From Anthoceros angustus (lineage: Eukaryota > Streptophyta > Anthocerotopsida > Anthocerotales > Anthocerotaceae), in assembly GCA_010909165.1 (NCBI GenBank), contig MU008176.1:915856-979855 (forward strand): a stretch of DNA of 64,000 bases, written 5' to 3'. Position numbers and translations under genes: made by a program. The notes under the pieces were generated by a model that saw nothing but the letters and a program-made list of their open reading frames with translations, was not told the origin of the DNA and ran no database searches. This document shows positions 23,386 through 33,809 of the stretch, piece by piece. How positions within the stretch are numbered: the first letter of the stretch is position 1; each line of letters starts with the position of its first letter.

Positions 23386-24615
23386 GGCTCACAGGAGCAA
23401 GGGCTGGAGCTTGGTCGAGGAGTAACCTGGACACGACCAGCTTGCAAATCGTCAGATACGTGCCCTGCCAATGGAGCATAGCACTTGATTCAAACGAACA
23501 TATGACAAAAGGGAGATAGTGCCGAGAACGTGTAGAGGATTTTACAGACGTCTTTCAGCGTCTTGTTTGTATGTACGCATTTGTCGACTAGATTCCTAGG
23601 CGTGGGCAACCATTTGGACCAAGGTTCCACTTCATTCAGTGGCTTACTCACATCCGTGGGTCTTCATGGGTGGTTAACGGTATTTATCCAGAGATGAGAT
23701 GATGAAAAGCGGCGGCCTAAGAATACAACTATGAACTGGAAATCAAAGTTGCCCCATGATGCCATCAAACGCAAGATAACACAACATACTCGTTTCACCT
23801 GCTTGCCGTATTGGTTTACACATCAGGCAGCAAAAGCAGCAATGTATCTGGTTAGACCAGGAACACGCGCCTTTTAGTAGTCCTCAGAAACATCTGCCTC
23901 CCTCTAATCTCGGACTCTGGATCCCTTGACAGATAGTTGACTCCTTTACTTTCGTTGTAACAAATCAGATTGCACAGAAGAGTATGGGGATACTTTCTGC
24001 TGTCTTGTTCAGGGGCCCATGCTAAAGCCAGCTGCAAACAGCTTACCCTCCACTCCGTCAACAGGTTTCTGTTGTCTTGTTCAGGGGCCCATGCTAAAGC
24101 CAGCTGCAAACAGCTTACCCTCCACTCCGTCAACAGGCTTACATCCATTGTCCTTGCCAAGGACAGGGCCAAGGTTCTACTTCATTTAGGGGCAGCCAAG
24201 GTCCTACTTGTTTCACTGGCTTCCTCACCTCCATGGTCTTCAGGGATGGTTGTTGGTATTCTATCCAGGTTTAGATGATCGATCTAGTGGCAGCCTAAGA
24301 ATCCAACTATGAACTGGAAATCAAAGTTGCCCCATGACGGCATCAAACACAAGATGTCATACAGCATACTCATTCCACCTGCTGTATTGGTCTACATATT
24401 TTGCAGTGATCTGTCGTAGACCAGAAACTAGCCCTGAGCAGTGATCCTCCACAAACACCTGCATTCTTGCATTCAGATATCTGACTTGCATCCCTTCAAC
24501 GGATAGTTCGCTCCCTTATTTGCGTTCTGATTAATGAACATCACCTCGGAGCTTTGCACAATGAAGTACAGAGCTACCCTCCAATCCGTCATCAGACATC
24601 TCTCCTGTTGCCTTG
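23386..24615. other. Intergenic region between PPR genes, with duplicated 3' flank
   Basis: Sequence around 23610-23960 reappears, diverged, at ~24150-24530 (shared block AACTATGAACTGGAAATCAA and its neighbours). The second copy is the 3' flank of the next PPR gene, so the first probably marks the edge of the tandem duplication that made the cluster. No other gene seen. Confidence 0.7.
23999..24140. repeat. Direct duplication of ~70 bp
   Basis: Two adjacent, almost identical copies of a block running from GTCTTGTTCAGGGGCCCATG to CTCCACTCCGTCAACAGG. Confidence 0.9.
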
Positions 24616-27552
24616 TCAGATGTGGCACATTCTTTTGTCATGTTGCTCAATCCCTGAAGGCGTTGAATCCCCAACCAGAAAACTGTGCACCACTCCATTC
24701 ATGTCTGTCCACCAGCTCTGCCCTGGTTGTTTCCCTGCCCTGATTTTCATTCTCCTTGCCTGCATGTCCTGTGCCTGTTCCCACATTTGGGCACTGGTAT
24801 ATATGTTGGACATCAACACATACGCCGCAGCATCGTTCTTGTCTAGCTTCACTGCTTCATCGAAAGCATGTCGCCCCACGTCTACGTTGCTCCACTTTCG
24901 ACAAGCAGCCATTAGAGTGTGCCAAATTGCAGCATCAGGCAGGACAGGCATTGACCTTACTAAGGACAGGGCCTCATCCAGGTGTCCTGCACGACCCAGG
25001 AGATCCACCATGCATGTGTAGTGGTCCGCTGTGGGAGTGATCCGATCACGTCTGCTCATAGCCTCGAAGTACTCTCGTCCCTTGTCCACTAAACCCGTAT
25101 GACTGCATACCGTTAGTATACTGAGGAACGTGACACTGTCTGGCTGTATGCCGTTGTTTCTCATTGTGCGCACCAAATTGAAGACCTGGTCACTGTCACC
25201 TTGGCAAGTGTACCCTGCAATGAGTGCACTCCAGGTGACCACATTTTTTTTGGGCAAAGCATCGAACACCTCCTGTGCATCAACCATGCTCCCAAGCTTT
25301 GAATACATGTTTATCAAACTGTTGCCTACAATGCAATCAGATAGAAGCCCTTGTTCTTTGATCAAGGCATGCAGCTCCCTTCCCACATGCAATGCTGCAA
25401 CCGTTGCACATGCCTGGAGAAGGGGCACAAATGTTGCTGAATCGGGTCCAACAATCCCTTCCTCTTGCATAGCCCTGTAAAGACCAAGAGCTTCCTGACC
25501 CATTCCCTTCTGAGAATATCCTGCTATCATGGCATTCCACGTCACCACATCTTTCTGAGGAAGTCCGCTAAACACGCCCTGAGCATCCTCTACGCTGCCA
25601 CACTTTACATACATGCTTACCAAAGTGTTCGCTACAAACACATCTGCTTGGAGCCCTTGTTCTCTAATATGTGCATGAAGCTGCTTGCCCTCTTCCAAAG
25701 CCGGGCTGCCCAGACTTGCACATGCCTGCAGAAGGCAAATAAACACCCCGGCGTCGAGTGCAACAATGTCTTCTTCTAGCATTGCGGAGTAGAGACGAAG
25801 GGCTTCCTGCATCCCGCCCTCCTGGGAATATCCTGCTATCATAGCACTCCACGTTACTATATTCTTTTGTTCAAGACTGTCAAACACACCCCGAGCATCC
25901 TCTAGGCTGCCACACCTTGTATACATGTTTACCAAACTGCTTGCAACAAACTTATCAGCCTGAAGTCCTTGTTGTCGAATCTGTGCATGAAGCTGCTTCC
26001 CTTTCTCTAAAGCTGGTGTGCCAAGACTTGCACATGCCTGTAAGACAGACACGAAAGTTATGGAATTGGGTGCAATAGTGCCTTCATCTTGCATAGCTCT
26101 GTACAGTAGAAGGGCTTCCTGCCCTATGCCCTGTTGGGAATATCCTGCTATCAAGGCACTCCATGTCACCACATCTTTCTGAATAAGTCGGTCAAAGACA
26201 CCCCGAGCATCCTCCAGGCTGCCACACTTTGCATACATGTGAACCAAACAGTTGGCCACAATAACATCAGCTTCAAGTCCTTGTTCTCTAATTCGTGCAT
26301 GAAGCTGCTTTCCCTTCTCCAAGGCTGAAGTGCCTAAACTTGCACATGCCTGCAGGAGACACAGAAATGTCACAGAATCCAGTGCAACAATGCCTTCTTC
26401 TTGCATAGCCCTGTACAGACCAAGGGCTTCCTTCCCCATGCCCTGCTGGGAGTATCCTGCTATCATGGCATTCCATGTCACCACATTCTTTTTATCAAGT
26501 CCGTCGAACACTTGTTGAGCGTCTTTCAAGCTGCCACACTTTGCATACATGTCCACCAGGCAAGTGCAGACAAACAAGTCAGGCTGAACGCCACTAGCCA
26601 GCACATCACCATGGACCTGTTGCCCAGATGTCAAGTCTGCCCCCTTTGCGCACGCTTGAAGGGCTGCTACAAACACATGGCCATCTGGCTTAACACCTGA
26701 CCTGCGCATCTGATGATACAACTGTATGGCCTGCACATCTTGTCCGTGCTTAACATGCGCAGATATTATAGAAGACCACATGAATGCATCTGCTCTGGCA
26801 GCCATAGTAAACACATCCATAGCTTCTTCCAACTTTGCATGAGAAGCGTACATGCGCAGTATGTGGTTGCACAAGAACGTGTCCGACTCATATCCCGTCT
26901 TCACGCTCAGAGCATGAACACGGCGACCCAGAGGAAGATCCTTCTTAGCCATGCATCCTTTCAGCACCGCATAAAACACAGAATTAGGAATGTGAGAGTC
27001 TGTGAGCACCAGAACACCCAGAGCCTCAACGGCCTCGGCGAGCTGCTCATGCTGACATAGTTTCCTCACGATTTCAGCCGTGACGCATGCTTCATATCCT
27101 ACGGACCCGAGGTGGTCACGAACATCCGGCAGGAATGTACGACCCATCTGCATATTGAGAGCAGCCAGCTGCCCATCCACCGAACCTGCCTTGCAGCAGC
27201 TGTTTAACCAGAGGACCTCCTGGGACTCCCTATTGAAGAAGCCAGGCGAGCACGAGCTCGTCTTCTGTTTCCTGTTATCCCACAAAAGCATTGGAGCCAA
27301 AACGAATTGCCGGCCCAAGAGCTCTTCACGACGACCCTTGATGGAAGATCGGTCTCCGGCTGGACCTCCTCTTGTAAGGGCTGGCTTTCTAGCCAAGGTG
27401 CCGCACCTTGCATTGTTTGCCACCAGCTGGATCCTTGGGGTCGAACGAGGGCAAGCTCCTCCTAACCCACTACCGTGTTCCGTCCACCAAAACGATCCCC
27501 AGGGTAGATCCTGTTGCCTTTGGATTGGATCACTAGCAACGGAAACGGCCAT
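24616..27552 (-). CDS. PLS-class PPR protein, E/E+ subgroup (978 aa)
   Basis: Second tandem paralogue, with one more P-L-S triplet than the first (five L-type LQACA motifs). The tract spans ~170-860, followed by the E domain (CMVDLLGRAGHLDEAL, AIWHTLMAACRKWSNV) and an E+ end WWTDMNGVVHSFLVGD at ~946-961, then a 16-residue tail. No DYW domain. The frame is open upstream to 27579 only by a TTG; the first ATG is at 27552 and its product (MAVSVASD) lines up with the starts of the neighbours, so I use it. The N-terminal ~150 residues are basic, with no PPR motif, and are probably a targeting region. The 5' side faces the U2 snRNA gene. Confidence 0.92.
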   Translation of the reverse strand: MAVSVASDPIQRQQDLPWGSFWWTEHGSGLGGACPRSTPRIQLVANNARCGTLARKPALTRGGPAGDRSSIKGRREELLGRQFVLAPMLLWDNRKQKTSSCSPGFFNRESQEVLWLNSCCKAGSVDGQLAALNMQMGRTFLPDVRDHLGSVGYEACVTAEIVRKLCQHEQLAEAVEALGVLVLTDSHIPNSVFYAVLKGCMAKKDLPLGRRVHALSVKTGYESDTFLCNHILRMYASHAKLEEAMDVFTMAARADAFMWSSIISAHVKHGQDVQAIQLYHQMRRSGVKPDGHVFVAALQACAKGADLTSGQQVHGDVLASGVQPDLFVCTCLVDMYAKCGSLKDAQQVFDGLDKKNVVTWNAMIAGYSQQGMGKEALGLYRAMQEEGIVALDSVTFLCLLQACASLGTSALEKGKQLHARIREQGLEADVIVANCLVHMYAKCGSLEDARGVFDRLIQKDVVTWSALIAGYSQQGIGQEALLLYRAMQDEGTIAPNSITFVSVLQACASLGTPALEKGKQLHAQIRQQGLQADKFVASSLVNMYTRCGSLEDARGVFDSLEQKNIVTWSAMIAGYSQEGGMQEALRLYSAMLEEDIVALDAGVFICLLQACASLGSPALEEGKQLHAHIREQGLQADVFVANTLVSMYVKCGSVEDAQGVFSGLPQKDVVTWNAMIAGYSQKGMGQEALGLYRAMQEEGIVGPDSATFVPLLQACATVAALHVGRELHALIKEQGLLSDCIVGNSLINMYSKLGSMVDAQEVFDALPKKNVVTWSALIAGYTCQGDSDQVFNLVRTMRNNGIQPDSVTFLSILTVCSHTGLVDKGREYFEAMSRRDRITPTADHYTCMVDLLGRAGHLDEALSLVRSMPVLPDAAIWHTLMAACRKWSNVDVGRHAFDEAVKLDKNDAAAYVLMSNIYTSAQMWEQAQDMQARRMKIRAGKQPGQSWWTDMNGVVHSFLVGDSTPSGIEQHDKRMCHI

Positions 27553-27835
27553 AGCCAGCAGAAGCAAGCAGTGCAACAACGCATGTCCAGGGTACTAGCC
27601 ACTGCGACGTATTACTAGCTTGCGCGACATATCTGTTGGCGTGAACGTCAAAATCGTAGACTACGATCGAACCAATGCCTTTCAAATGCAGTCTGGTCAC
27701 ACCTCACAGACTCCAATCCATGTTCGCGCCATGCAAGGTGGCCGCGATCCATGCACCATCCAGTGGAAGCGCAAAATTAGAGGTTATTTAGAATAATCCT
27801 TGTTTATTTCGGTTTGGTTCCCCCGGGTTGGGGGG
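27553..27835. other. Short intergenic region, PPR2 5' flank and U2 3' flank
   Basis: Contains the presumed promoter of the second PPR gene and the 3' flank of the U2 gene. A 3'-box-like stretch (CA ... AACCAAA on the minus strand, ~27805-27825) is only a weak match to the plant snRNA 3' signal. Confidence 0.4.
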
Positions 27836-28033
27836 TGGGGTGCGCCTGGCTTTGGAAATAGTGCAATACCAAAGCGACGCGCGCAGGACCGAGATAGCCA
27901 GCTATCTCATGCGGTCCTGCCCCCTGAAAGAAATTAGATTAATATCATGTGAGTCGATGACCCACGTATCAGATATTAAACTGATAAGAACAGATACTAC
28001 ACTTGATCTTAGCCAAAAGGCCGAGAAAGGTAT
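27836..28033 (-). ncRNA. U2: U2 spliceosomal snRNA
   Basis: The minus strand begins ATACCTTTCTCGGCCTTTTG and continues with the invariant branch-site-pairing segment GTAGTA, the stem-loop IIa sequence (ATCAGTTTAATATCTGAT), a stem-loop III built on CAGGACCG/CGGTCCTG and GAGATAGC/GCTATCTC, and stem-loop IV (CTTTGG ... CCAAAG with the U2B''-binding loop ATTGCA). The length of about 198 nt matches plant U2. It forms the U2 snRNP, which base-pairs with intron branch points. All functional segments look intact and the promoter has the expected geometry, so this is likely an active gene. The 3' end is estimated to within a few bases. Confidence 0.96.
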
Positions 28034-28056
28034 GAGAGGAAATGAGAGAGTGCCGG

Positions 28057-28062
28057 ATATAT
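28057..28062 (-). promoter_or_regulatory. TATA element of the U2 gene
   Basis: ATATAT (within CATATATCC on the minus strand), about 24-29 nt upstream of the U2 5' end. Confidence 0.7.
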
Positions 28063-28095
28063 GTTCCAATCTCGGGGCCCGACTTTTTCTCTCCG

Positions 28096-28106
28096 CAATA
28101 TGGGGT
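28096..28106 (-). promoter_or_regulatory. Upstream sequence element (USE) of the U2 gene
   Basis: ACCCCATATTG on the minus strand matches 8 of 11 positions of the plant snRNA USE (RTCCCACATCG). It is separated from the TATA element by 33 bp, the spacing known for Pol II-transcribed plant snRNA genes. Confidence 0.7.
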
Positions 28107-29055
28107 ATATATTTTCTCCCAACTGAATTCCTATGAGTTCACGTTGAAGCTGCTGGAGCCTGGAACACCCAGAATACTGAGCCGCGCAAACCCGCAGATT
28201 TCTCCCAGAAGTTTTGGTTTGTGATCAGTTGTGATAGCCGGCTTCTCTCGCTGAAGCTGGCGTCGGGTTGTCGTCAACAGGATTGCTCTTGACATACATT
28301 TCTTCTCCCGCTGTTAGATCGAGTGTGCATGGATTTACCACACAGTTGACATCAAAACCAGGATGAAACCTCCTACCTATTCCAGCGGTAGAAGGTGACG
28401 ATTGTGCCAGAGCGATAACTCACTCTCATCCTGTGGTGAGAGCATGGGGCTTCTACTTGCTCATGTAAGGTCCTGTCAACAACATCTGATGAGTTTTGTC
28501 ATGTGTTGTGAAGTCTTCTGCTACCTTTCTCGACAACCGGAACAAATTGAAAACTGAGATGTCCCCTCTGCTTGTAGTGGATGGTAAGACGATGGTTGGC
28601 ACGCCATGGTGAAGCACACACAGTGCAGCTCATGCTGTGGAACAACGAATAGGTTTTGCCGAGGCTTGAAGCTGCGTCGTCTGTAGTGTGAGGTGGTTCT
28701 ACTTCTGTCTTGCTGGTTTTGTTGCTGAGCGTTTCGGCGGATAACAGAATCAAAAGGTTTTGTTTGTACAGAAGTTTAGGGTACGTCAAGAACGATGACA
28801 TGTCGATAGGACACTGTATCACGGACATGTAACCGTCAAGCGCAGGATTCGGACCTATCACCCCTTCGAGTGTAAGTGACGGCTACACCAACTCGGCCAT
28901 CCTGACACCGGAATGCAAGGGATTAGGAACTAAGAATTAAACCAAGATGCTCTACATCAGAGGCAGGTCTGCTGCAGCCACTGCAGATGCATCAGGAGCA
29001 GGAGCAAAATGTTGAATTCTGCGGTGACTTCCCCATCCTCGGAAGTTTGTTCCTG
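28107..29055. other. Gene-free region between U2 and PPR3
   Basis: No RNA gene or repeat seen. A 120-codon minus-strand frame (28499-28861) has no recognisable motif and I do not call it a gene. The right part is the 3' flank of the third PPR gene. Confidence 0.5.
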
Positions 29056-32000
29056 TCAGGAGTTCAGATGTGGTACGTATGATTGATTCTTCACTTTAAA
29101 ACAAAGCTGTTCCAAATTCTGCGTACCTTTACTCCTTTGATGCTTCTTATAACCAACCAAAAAACTATGCACAAGTCCACCCATGTCTGTCCACCAGCTC
29201 TGGCCTGGCTGCTTCCACGCCCGGACTGTTATCCTCCTCGCCTGCAGCTCCTGTGCCTGCACCCACATCTCGGCACTGCTGTATATGTTGGACATCAACA
29301 CATATGCCGTAGCATTTTTCTTGTCTAGCTTCACTGCTTCATGGAAAGCATGGCGTCCCAGCTCCACGTTGCTCCACTTCAGACAAGCACCCAATAGGGT
29401 GTGCCAAACTGCCGCATCAGGGGGTACAGTCATTCTCTTTACTACAGCTAGAGCCTCGTCCAGTTGTCCAGCACGACCCAGGAGACCCACCATGCATGTG
29501 AGGTGATCCGTCGTTGGGGTGATGCCATAGTGTCTACTCATAGCCTCAAAGTACTCGTGCCCCTTGTTCACTAGACCTGTATGACAGCAAACTGTTAGTA
29601 CAGCAATGAAGGTGATGCCGTCTGGTTGTATGCCATCCTCTCTCATTTTAAGAAACAAATCGAAGACCTCTTCACTGTCTCCTTGACGGCTGTACCCTCC
29701 AATCAGTGCATTCCACGGGACAATATCGCGTTTGGGCATTGTCCCGAACACCTGATGTGCATCAACCATGCTACCGCACTTTGCATACATGTTTATCAAA
29801 CTGCCGGCTACAAGCATGTCAGTTTGGAGCCCTTGTTGTTTGATTTGCACATGAAGCTGGCTTCCCAGCTGCAAAGCTGCGACACTTGCACATGCTTGAA
29901 GGAGACACACAAACGTCACGGCATTGGGTGCAACAATCCCTTCTTCTTGCATGGCCCTGTAAAGACGGAGGGCGTCGTGCCCCATTCCCTGCTTGGAATA
30001 TCCTGCTATCATGGCACTCCAGGTCACTACATTCTTTTCACCAAGCTTGTCAAACACGACCTGGGCATCCTCCAGGCTGCCGCACTCTGCATACATGTGT
30101 ACCAAACTGTTGGCTACAAAGACATCAGCCTCAAGCTTTTGCTTCCTAATTTGTGCATGAAGCTGTTTACCCATCTCCAGAGCCTGGGTGCCCACACTTG
30201 CACATGCCTGCAGGAGAGACACGATTGTCACAGAATCAGGAGCTGCTATACCCTCTTGTTGCATAGACCTGTAAAGATGAAGAGCTTCCTGCCCCATGCC
30301 CTGCTGGGAGTATCCTGCTATCATGGCACTCCACGTCATTGCATCCCTCCGAGGCAGTCCATTGAAGGTGCCTCGAGCAGCCTCCGGGCTGCCACACTTC
30401 ACGTACATGCTTATCAAACTGCTGGCTACAAACACGTCAGCTTGAAGTCCTTGCTCTTGTATCTGCTCGTGAAGTTGCTTCCCCTTCTCAAAAGCCGGGG
30501 TGCCCACACTTGCACACGCCTGCAGGAGGCACACAAATGTCACAGCATTAGGTGCAACAAAACCTTGTTCTTGCATAGCCGCATAGAGACGAAGGGCTTC
30601 CTGCCCCATGCCCTGCTGGGAATATCCTGCTATCATGGCACTCCACGTCACCACGTCTTTCTGAGCCAGTCCATCAAACACTCCTCGAGCATCATCCAGG
30701 CTGCCACACTTTGCATACATGTTTACCAGGCTCCCACCTACAACCACTTCTGCCTGAAGTCCCCGTTCTCTGATCTTCGCATGGAGCTGAATCCCCTCCT
30801 CCAATGCCGAGTTGCCCAAACTTGCACATGCCTGCAGGAGGCACACAAATGTCACAGAATTCGGTGTAACAATGCTGACTTCTTGCATACCCCTGTACAG
30901 ATGCAGAGCTTCCAGCCCCATACTCTGTTGGGCATATCCTGCTATCATGGCATTCCATGTCACCACATTCTTCTGCTCAAGTTCATCAAACACCTCCCGT
31001 GCACCCTCTAGGTTGCCACACTTTGCATACATGTTTACCAGGCTCCCACCTACAACTACATCTGCCTGAAATCCTCTTTCTTTGATGTGTGCATGAAGCT
31101 GCTTCCCCTTCTCCAAAGCCGGTGTCCCCACACTTGCACACGCCTGCAGGAGGCACACAAATGTGACGGAATTGGGCGCAACAATGCCGTCTTCTTGCAT
31201 AGCCCTGTAAAGATCAAGGGCTTCCTGCCCCATCCCCTGCTTGGAATATCCTGCTATCATGGCACTCCATGTAACCACATTTTTCTGAGGAAGCCAGTCG
31301 AACACTCTTTGAGCGTCTTCCAAGCTGCCACACTTTGCATACATGTCCACCAAGCAGCTACAAACAAACGCATCGCGCTCAACGCCACTAGCCAGCAGAT
31401 CAGCATGCACCTGCTGCCCAGATTTGAGGTCTGCCCCCCTGGCACAAGCCTGCAAGGCCGCCACAAACACATGGCCATCGGGCTTCACACTTGACCTGAG
31501 CATCAGATGATACAATTGTATGGCCTGCTTCTCTTGTCCATGCCTAACATGCGCAGAGATTATAGAGGACCACATGAAGGCATCCGGTTCAGGAACCACT
31601 GTAAACAAATCCATGGCTTCTTGCAACTTGGCATGAGAAGCATACATTCGCAGAATGTGGTTGCACAGGAACGTGTCCGACTCATATCCCCTCTTCACGC
31701 TGAGAGCGTGAACCCGGCGACCCAGAGCCAAATCCTTCTTACTCATACATCCTCTCAGGACCTTATAGAAGAGAGATCCGTCGATCCGACAGTCAGTGCG
31801 CACCAGGCCTCCCAGGGCCTCAACGGCCTCAGTGAGCTGCCCCAGCTGACATAGCTTGCTCACGGTCTCACCCGTTACGCCCCTTTCGTATCCTGCAGCC
31901 CCCCGGTCACCCACCTTGCTCCATTTGGATTTCTCACACATCTGCACATCCACAGCAACCAGCTGCACATCCACCGAAGCTGCCATGTATCCATTGTTCA

Positions 32001-32286
32001 GCCAGAGGACATCCCTGGACACCATAGAGCTCTTATTTTTCTGCCCGCTATCCCACCAAAGCGTAGGCTCCAGGACACATGGTCGCTCGTCTGCAGCCAG
32101 ACATCCTCGTCGACGGGCTGGATTCCAGCACCTCGCGGCTTCGTTGTTTGCCATCGGTTGCTTCCTGGAAGCCAGATGAGCGGGAGTTCTTCCCAGACCC
32201 TCGAGCCCACCAAGTTGCTGGGTTCTCCAAAACTGATCTCCCTGTTGCCCCTTCCCTGACTCAATTCCCACGCTCCACACAGCCAT
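29056..32286 (-). CDS. PLS-class PPR protein, E/E+ subgroup (1076 aa)
   Basis: The largest of the tandem trio, with six L-type LQACA motifs. Residues ~145-960 hold repeating P-L-S triplets (marks: VNMYAKCGSL, VTWSAMIAGYSQQGMGQEAL, FVCLLQACASVG). They are followed by the E domain (CMVGLLGRAGQLDEAL, AVWHTLLGACLKWSNV) and the E+ end WWTDMGGLVHSFLVG (~1030-1045), then a 31-residue tail. As in its neighbours, the DYW deaminase is absent. Upstream codons are open to 32442 but contain no ATG; the ATG at 32286 (MAVWSVGIES) matches the start of the first paralogue (MVVWSLGLDS). The central triplets are very alike, which points to recent internal duplication. Its RNA target cannot be read reliably without alignment. 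Confidence 0.92.
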   Translation of the reverse strand: MAVWSVGIESGKGQQGDQFWRTQQLGGLEGLGRTPAHLASRKQPMANNEAARCWNPARRRGCLAADERPCVLEPTLWWDSGQKNKSSMVSRDVLWLNNGYMAASVDVQLVAVDVQMCEKSKWSKVGDRGAAGYERGVTGETVSKLCQLGQLTEAVEALGGLVRTDCRIDGSLFYKVLRGCMSKKDLALGRRVHALSVKRGYESDTFLCNHILRMYASHAKLQEAMDLFTVVPEPDAFMWSSIISAHVRHGQEKQAIQLYHLMLRSSVKPDGHVFVAALQACARGADLKSGQQVHADLLASGVERDAFVCSCLVDMYAKCGSLEDAQRVFDWLPQKNVVTWSAMIAGYSKQGMGQEALDLYRAMQEDGIVAPNSVTFVCLLQACASVGTPALEKGKQLHAHIKERGFQADVVVGGSLVNMYAKCGNLEGAREVFDELEQKNVVTWNAMIAGYAQQSMGLEALHLYRGMQEVSIVTPNSVTFVCLLQACASLGNSALEEGIQLHAKIRERGLQAEVVVGGSLVNMYAKCGSLDDARGVFDGLAQKDVVTWSAMIAGYSQQGMGQEALRLYAAMQEQGFVAPNAVTFVCLLQACASVGTPAFEKGKQLHEQIQEQGLQADVFVASSLISMYVKCGSPEAARGTFNGLPRRDAMTWSAMIAGYSQQGMGQEALHLYRSMQQEGIAAPDSVTIVSLLQACASVGTQALEMGKQLHAQIRKQKLEADVFVANSLVHMYAECGSLEDAQVVFDKLGEKNVVTWSAMIAGYSKQGMGHDALRLYRAMQEEGIVAPNAVTFVCLLQACASVAALQLGSQLHVQIKQQGLQTDMLVAGSLINMYAKCGSMVDAHQVFGTMPKRDIVPWNALIGGYSRQGDSEEVFDLFLKMREDGIQPDGITFIAVLTVCCHTGLVNKGHEYFEAMSRHYGITPTTDHLTCMVGLLGRAGQLDEALAVVKRMTVPPDAAVWHTLLGACLKWSNVELGRHAFHEAVKLDKKNATAYVLMSNIYSSAEMWVQAQELQARRITVRAWKQPGQSWWTDMGGLVHSFLVGYKKHQRSKGTQNLEQLCFKVKNQSYVPHLNS

Positions 32287-33690
32287 GGCTGGTAAGAGCA
32301 AGCCTCGGTCCCACGGTGTCACGCGTTTCAATGAATCGGGCGAGTGGTGGACCTGGCCACGACCAACCTGGGAACGGACGAAATTCCCAGGAAAAGGTCC
32401 TGGTGATCGTGGAGTTATGAAATGGACGTCATCCACACTCAAATCCGTGTGACATCGTACACAGCATGTGCTTCACCATATCTATCCGCAACATTGGTAC
32501 TGCGCAAGCGTGAGACGACAGAGCTACTTTTTGTGCAACGTTGGGCCTGTAACCCAAGATTGCACACGAAAACAGTATCGTTGCCCTCAAGTACATCGCA
32601 CATTGCACCTGAAAGAACGTTGTTGGAAACAGCAGCACAAGCAACAAAGGGCCACGGCAAGCATTTCAGGAGCCCTCCAGCAGTAGTTTTAGTAGCTTGC
32701 AAACGGTGTGAGACCTATTAAAGTACTGCATTTGGAGCAACCAACAGGCTGACAAATGAAGCCTCCTAGCCTCCCATTGCTTTTGCTTGGGCCACGCGAT
32801 TGTGGGTTCATACAATCAAGCCCGTCACGGGACACACATCACGTCATCCCAATCTAGCGCTCCAACCGACAGCCATGTTAGTTAACCCGGCAGGTGGTGG
32901 AGAAGGCACCACATTCCACCAGACGATCTTCTCATGCCAGCCGCCCTGAATGAGACACATCTTCCGAGCTGTCTGTCCCGCGGGCACTTGTGACGGGCAC
33001 AGGAGGAAGCATGACGTCGACATACATGGTGCCAAGTCCTACATCAGGCTCAATCAACCCTAAGGTGCCTTTCATGCAGCAACTTCATCGCACTCGAGAC
33101 ACCGAACATGATCCATTCTGGATGTCAGCATTGCATGACGTTGCCTTGTGTCAAACATGCTCTCTCCCGAGGCCGTGCGATTCCGATGCAGGTGCCCCCT
33201 TCTCACCACTTCACCACTCGGCACAGATTACCCTAAACGATATAACCCATATCGGCGGGGTACGTCAAGCAGCCACATTAGGAACCAGAAGTAGAAGCAT
33301 CGAGGCCGGCGCGTGGCGCAGGTGTTTTAGTTTGGCATTAAGTATTCGAGTGGGCCTGATGAGCGCAGGCCCTCCTCCCCACTTCCCCATCTCCATCCCG
33401 TTGGGGATAGCGCGTACGGTGGCGCAGCGGCGAGGCGTCACGTCCGGAGAGGCGGCCCCGCAGCGCGGTGCAGTCATGATCGATTCCCTTCCCCTTTCCC
33501 TGGGCCGGGAGCAGCAGAGCTGATATGCCCGTTGCCTTTTCCGAGGCCAGGCGATCATGTCTCGAACTGCCTGCATGCGCTCCTTCCCCTCCCCCACTCG
33601 CCCACTCTGTTGTTGATGCAACGGATGCCCTCCGCCCGTCACACGCAACTTGGGTGTGTGTAGACTGATGATTGGTAACCTGGGAAGCGT
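32287..33690. other. Gene-free region upstream of PPR3
   Basis: Contains the presumed PPR3 promoter near 32290-32500. A 177-codon plus-strand frame (32990-33523) in GC-rich sequence shows no domain, signal or repeat I can support. Confidence 0.5.
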
Positions 33691-33809
33691 GAGTCAGATC
33701 CAGGCCGGCCCGCTCTGTGTCACAACTGCTGCAGAGTTGCGGCAGCCAGGGCCTCCCTGAACCGTCCGCAGCTCAGGCACACTGCAGTAGTCTAACCCGG
33801 ATACAGGAT

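Noticed and set aside
27553-27579. Upstream starts for PPR2 (27579) and PPR3 (32442)
   Set aside because: Both would use TTG; the first ATG in each (27552 and 32286) lines up with the paralogue start.
28499-28861. 120-codon minus-strand frame between U2 and PPR3
   Set aside because: No motif, no paralogue near the other PPR genes, and ordinary length for chance in this composition.
29626-31011. 461-codon plus-strand frame opposite PPR3, and similar frames opposite PPR1 and PPR2
   Set aside because: They are antisense shadows of repetitive PPR codons and repeat with the triplet period; no independent protein features.
32990-33523. 177-codon plus-strand frame
   Set aside because: No recognisable motif, GC-rich context favours chance open frames, and no splice or promoter context supports it.
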